Assembly: GCA_016930255.1 (NCBI GenBank)
Contig: JAFGHB010000035.1
Location: 1 to 44,728 of the forward strand
Origin: Methanomicrobia archaeon
GTDB taxonomy: Archaea; Halobacteriota; Syntropharchaeia; Alkanophagales; Methanospirareceae
Length of the DNA: 44,728 bases
Direction of reading: 5' to 3'
Below the pieces are notes generated by a model. It ran no database searches, had not been told where the DNA came from, and worked only from the letters and a program-made list of their open reading frames with translations. A program made the position numbers and the translations under genes. This document shows, piece after piece, positions 42,276 to 44,728 of this stretch (within the stretch, counting starts at the first letter, position 1; each line of letters starts with the position of its first letter).

Positions 42276-42483
42276 AATGGTATAGTGAACAGTCCTTGCA
42301 TTTATATCTTTCGCTATTTATGCTGGCGTTGGATTTCATATCGATCGTTGTATCATAAAGCACCACGAAAGTGCGTGCATGTACCATCGGAATCTTGAAA
42401 ACCTTTTTACAAATCTTTCCAAGCTTTCTCCTCCGAAGTGTTGCGTCTCTGATAGAAGAACAAATCGCAATGACTTTTCCCTT

Positions 42484-43068
42484 TCACCCAGTTTCATTCG
42501 CAAACACGAAAATCCTTCTTCGGGTCTCAGAAAAACGAAATCCGGCGCGCTCTACATCGGCAATCAATGTTTCCGCCGAACCCCGTGTCTTCTCAAATGA
42601 CACCACGCCTCCGGGTTTGACGATCCGCCGAAGCTCGGTTAGTACGTCTTCCAGCCCACCGGCAATGTACCGCAGCCCGAAGAGGAACGCAAGGTCAATG
42701 CTCTGGTCTGGCAGCCCTGTATTGGCAGCATTTGCGAGCATCGGCGTTACGTTCTTTACACCCTCTGCCTCGATTTTCTCCTTCACACGCGCCACGGCAA
42801 GTGGATGCACATCCACGGCATATACAACGCCCTGGGGTCCAACGAGTTTTGCTGCAGGGATCGTAAAATACCCCGGGCCGCAACCGACTTCCAGCACCGT
42901 CTGACCCAGTTTCAGGCCGGCAGTCTGTAACAGTTTGTATGGATTTCTAAAATATGGCAGCAGTCGATTATCATGCATCAAAGCGATTATTCTGAACGAG
43001 AAATTCGACATATGACGATCCGAGTGCCCTGGTCTTTTGCGCATTTTCTTCTGCTTCTGTTCATCCAT
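42484..43068 (-). CDS. Class I SAM-dependent methyltransferase
   Basis: 194 aa, UbiE/type-11-like: VLEVGCGPGYFTIPAAKLV is motif I, VYAVDVHPLAVARV motif II, and DLAFLFGLRYIAGGLEDVLTELRRIVKPGGVVSFE motifs IV-V. The N-terminal basic stretch (QKQKKMRKRPGHS) precedes an added short helix with FRNPYKLL. Small-molecule substrate unknown; it is not a DNA methylase by its motifs (no NPPY/DPPY), so it is not the partner of the EcoRV-like enzyme. Confidence 0.85.
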   Translation of the reverse strand: MDEQKQKKMRKRPGHSDRHMSNFSFRIIALMHDNRLLPYFRNPYKLLQTAGLKLGQTVLEVGCGPGYFTIPAAKLVGPQGVVYAVDVHPLAVARVKEKIEAEGVKNVTPMLANAANTGLPDQSIDLAFLFGLRYIAGGLEDVLTELRRIVKPGGVVSFEKTRGSAETLIADVERAGFRFSETRRRIFVFANETG

Positions 43069-43133
43069 TAATTACCCAATACATAAATAGTAAAAAGTCA
43101 CTACCAGTCGCTGAAGTTAAGCTTCAAGACGAG

Positions 43134-44165
43134 CTAAAAATAGCCTTTCAACTCTCGCGCTAACTCTTCTGGCCGTTCGAGCACAACCGTCTGCTGGAGC
43201 AACAGGGGCATGTACCACGAATCGATACTGAGGTAATTCGGTCGCGGGTTGGGTCGCGCAACAATCTGAAGTCCCGAGAGGAACCCGTCATTTCCCGTCT
43301 CCAGCTTCCCAGAATATACGATGAAATTGAATGCCGCAAAGCCCTGATCGTCATAATAGCGTAAAATAGCAGATAACCCGTCAGCCAGAGCTCTTACGTC
43401 CTGCGTTGTAAAATCTAGGAAGTTTGATTTTCTTATGCTAGCGCGCGCCTCACAGAAACCCGTCGGTGCAAATGGTGCGTACCAATAAATAGCGTTCTTT
43501 CTTACAATTTCTCGATCGGTGTTGACGTTCATCAGATCTATCCAGAAATTCGCATTTTCCGTATTCGCATACCGTTCCGAAGCGTCAATAAGCGTCCTGA
43601 CTGATTCGAACGGATATTCTTGCATCGAAAGCTGCATGTGATAATGGACGAGACTTGCACCCGCGGGTGGCAGGTAATTGCCGCCGATCACGGGATACCG
43701 GAGTTTACCGTTTTTCTGATACGCCTTCTTTATACACTCCAGTGCGGCGGTGAGGAACCTGTACAGCAAATCCGGGGTGAACTCGTTGAGCGAGAGATAA
43801 TGCACGTCCGGTGCCGTGATCACCGCTTCGAAATCCGTACGCGGGAAGAGATTGGGAAAGACACGGACGCCGTTAACCGTAATTGAGTGCTCATCCAGTT
43901 GGTCTGGCGAAAATTTCGCGGCGATCTGATCGAGTACAGGGTGGCAGAACGGGCACTTTTCCTTCGACTCTTCAACCATTGTCTTCAGCCACTTCTCATC
44001 ACGAATGCTGTAAAACTCCGTCCACTTCTCCTTCAAATGCGGACAAATAATCGAAACCCTCCCCGTCAAAGGGTCCCAGCGATATTCCAGTTCGTAACTC
44101 ACGGGCGTTCCGTCAGGTGTCAGAACCTCCACCGGTTTTGTTTCGCGTTTGAATTCGATGGGCAT
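43134..44165 (-). CDS. GalT-like galactose-1-phosphate uridylyltransferase family protein
   Basis: 343 aa from ATG 44165 with GGGAGGATC eight bases before it (the frame to 44231 is an extension). Seen: WDPLTGRVSIICPH, CPFC zinc knuckle, NLFPRTDFEAVIT, and GASLVHYHMQLSM in the place of the GalT HxH active site, then RPNYLSIDSWYMPLLLQQTV. The HIT-superfamily histidines are kept. Could transfer a nucleotidyl group between sugars or act as an AP4A-type phosphorylase; substrate not known. TATA ATATAAATAAAAGG at 44238-44252 and a leader of about 55 bases. Confidence 0.82.
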   Translation of the reverse strand: MPIEFKRETKPVEVLTPDGTPVSYELEYRWDPLTGRVSIICPHLKEKWTEFYSIRDEKWLKTMVEESKEKCPFCHPVLDQIAAKFSPDQLDEHSITVNGVRVFPNLFPRTDFEAVITAPDVHYLSLNEFTPDLLYRFLTAALECIKKAYQKNGKLRYPVIGGNYLPPAGASLVHYHMQLSMQEYPFESVRTLIDASERYANTENANFWIDLMNVNTDREIVRKNAIYWYAPFAPTGFCEARASIRKSNFLDFTTQDVRALADGLSAILRYYDDQGFAAFNFIVYSGKLETGNDGFLSGLQIVARPNPRPNYLSIDSWYMPLLLQQTVVLERPEELARELKGYF

Positions 44166-44641
44166 TTGGTTGATCCTCCCGATTTGGTTCGTATGGCAAT
44201 AGCGATGCCATTTTCTTGAAATAAAAGACACTCGTCCTTTTATTTATATGTTTCGCTCATCCTCTGAAACGGATGGCCTGTGAACCGATAGGAAGCAATT
44301 TTTTAAACTTTTTATGCTTTTGATACAAACACAGAATACCGGGAGGAAAAGGGGGGGTCGAATTTATTCACCTCCCAAGACGAAAAATTATACCCCCCCT
44401 CTTTTTCCCTCGGTCAACCAGAGATTTAGGAATAGTGTGCAGATTCATATCTCGTCTGATTGTGCCTTCCGAGGTCGCCAACGCGGTCTTTGCGATTCGA
44501 TTATAAGGAATTGATACGCCATTTATATGCGGGTGAATAAACTGAGTAGACGGTTTTACTGCTCAGATCGGGCAATGTTTTTATTCATTCACAATATAAG
44601 CGCTCATTCTAGAGTTAATACAATCCTCAGAGGAATACGAA
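44166..44641. other. Intergenic region between divergent genes, with repeats and two promoters
   Basis: About 475 bases without a gene. It has the GalT-like gene promoter (minus TATA 44238-44252), a second TATA-like CTTTTTATGC near 44309, the plus TATA CAATATAAG near 44592 for the last gene, the inverted G/C tract at 44341-44409, and a shared word TTTATTCACC (44363-44372) present inverted at 44532-44541, with TTTATTCATTCAC at 44580. These look like regulatory sites. Confidence 0.45.
44341..44409. repeat. Imperfect inverted repeat of G- and C-tracts
   Basis: GGGAGGAAAAGGGGGGG (44341-44357) faces CCCCCCCTCTTTTTCCC (44393-44409); the arms pair with seven perfect G-C pairs at the base of the loop and a mostly paired remainder. 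The loop is 35 bases. It lies between divergent genes, so it may act in DNA or in an unannotated transcript. Confidence 0.55.
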
Positions 44642-44728
44642 ATGCGGGTATTTGTACTGGGTTATGGACAGGCAGGAGGGCGAGTTGCGGATACGTTTGT
44701 AGAGCATGCGAAGAAGACCGGGCAGAAT
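44642..44728 (+). CDS. Start of a CetZ/FtsZ-superfamily (tubulin-like) gene, cut by the window edge
   Basis: The first 29 codons read MRVFVLGYGQAGGRVADTF..., the glycine-rich start of archaeal tubulin-superfamily CetZ proteins (GxGQAGG), which run about 360-400 aa and shape cells. AGAGGAATACGAA precedes the ATG. Only the beginning is visible, so a Rossmann-type oxidoreductase cannot be excluded. Confidence 0.6.
   Translation, partial: MRVFVLGYGQAGGRVADTFVEHAKKTGQN

Noticed and set aside
42484-43068. Methyltransferase as the modification partner of the EcoRV-like nuclease
   Set aside because: It lacks the (D/N)PP(Y/F/W) catalytic motif of N6-adenine methylases and looks like a small-molecule (UbiE-type) enzyme 33 kb away.
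1-44728. CRISPR array, tRNA/rRNA genes or transposases
   Set aside because: No regularly spaced direct repeats, no tRNA T-arm/anticodon pattern and no transposase-like protein were found on either strand by eye.

Overview
The window reads as a piece of a euryarchaeal chromosome from the methanogen/ANME-like side of the tree. The evidence is a type-2 (methanogen-type) seryl-tRNA synthetase, a KEOPS Pcc1 subunit, an Orc1/Cdc6 initiator, a four-subunit 2-oxoacid:ferredoxin oxidoreductase followed by an F420-reducing FrhB-like protein, a C-terminal VPXXXP-type archaeosortase signal, and archaeal TATA boxes, several at leaderless spacing. A lineage such as ANME-1/Methanophagales or a related methanogen relative would fit, but nothing here (no mcr, no rRNA) fixes it. 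No tRNA, rRNA, CRISPR array or insertion sequence was seen.

Layout. 0-5.5 kb: a membrane-anchored double solute-binding/Cache protein, several small Cys-rich or membrane proteins, and a secreted/membrane protein. 5.9-11.6 kb (minus strand): a sugar-nucleotide block made of a fused FKP-like nucleotidyltransferase/phosphomannose isomerase and a phosphomannomutase, interrupted by an AT-rich two-gene cassette: an EcoRV-like restriction endonuclease, translationally coupled by ATGA to the fusion gene, and a PIN-like protein. 11.7-19.6 kb (plus): pcc1-serS, an Lrp/AsnC regulator, an aminotransferase, porGDAB and frhB-like; the last six plausibly interconvert amino acids, 2-oxoacids and reduced cofactors. 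19.7-26.5 kb: a secreted papain-like protease, a PP-loop tRNA thiolase-like protein, a site-2-protease-like membrane peptidase, an MthK-like K+ channel and an iron-sulfur flavoprotein-like reductase.

26.7-31.5 kb: orc1/cdc6 with a possible origin motif downstream, small hypotheticals, a tandem pair of Cys-rich membrane paralogs, a Cdd1-type helix-hairpin-helix protein, a hotdog thioesterase and a cupin gene carrying two compensating frameshifts. 31.5-38.5 kb: ilvD, a 926-residue repeat-rich beta-helix surface protein, a lipoprotein, a membrane-anchored winged-helix regulator and a SIMPL-domain lipoprotein. 38.7-44.7 kb: MIP18/DUF59-like, gamma-carbonic-anhydrase-like, MsrA, PPC/DUF296, a frameshifted SIR2-like gene in a second AT-rich island, a methyltransferase, a GalT-like protein and the first codons of a CetZ/FtsZ-like gene cut by the window edge.

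The items most worth follow-up are the methylase-less EcoRV homolog with its PIN-like neighbour inside the mannose operon, the FKP-PMI fusion, the por-frhB operon, and the two AT-rich islands that hold the defence-like genes. All calls rest on reading the sequence and remembered family motifs; no database search was run.
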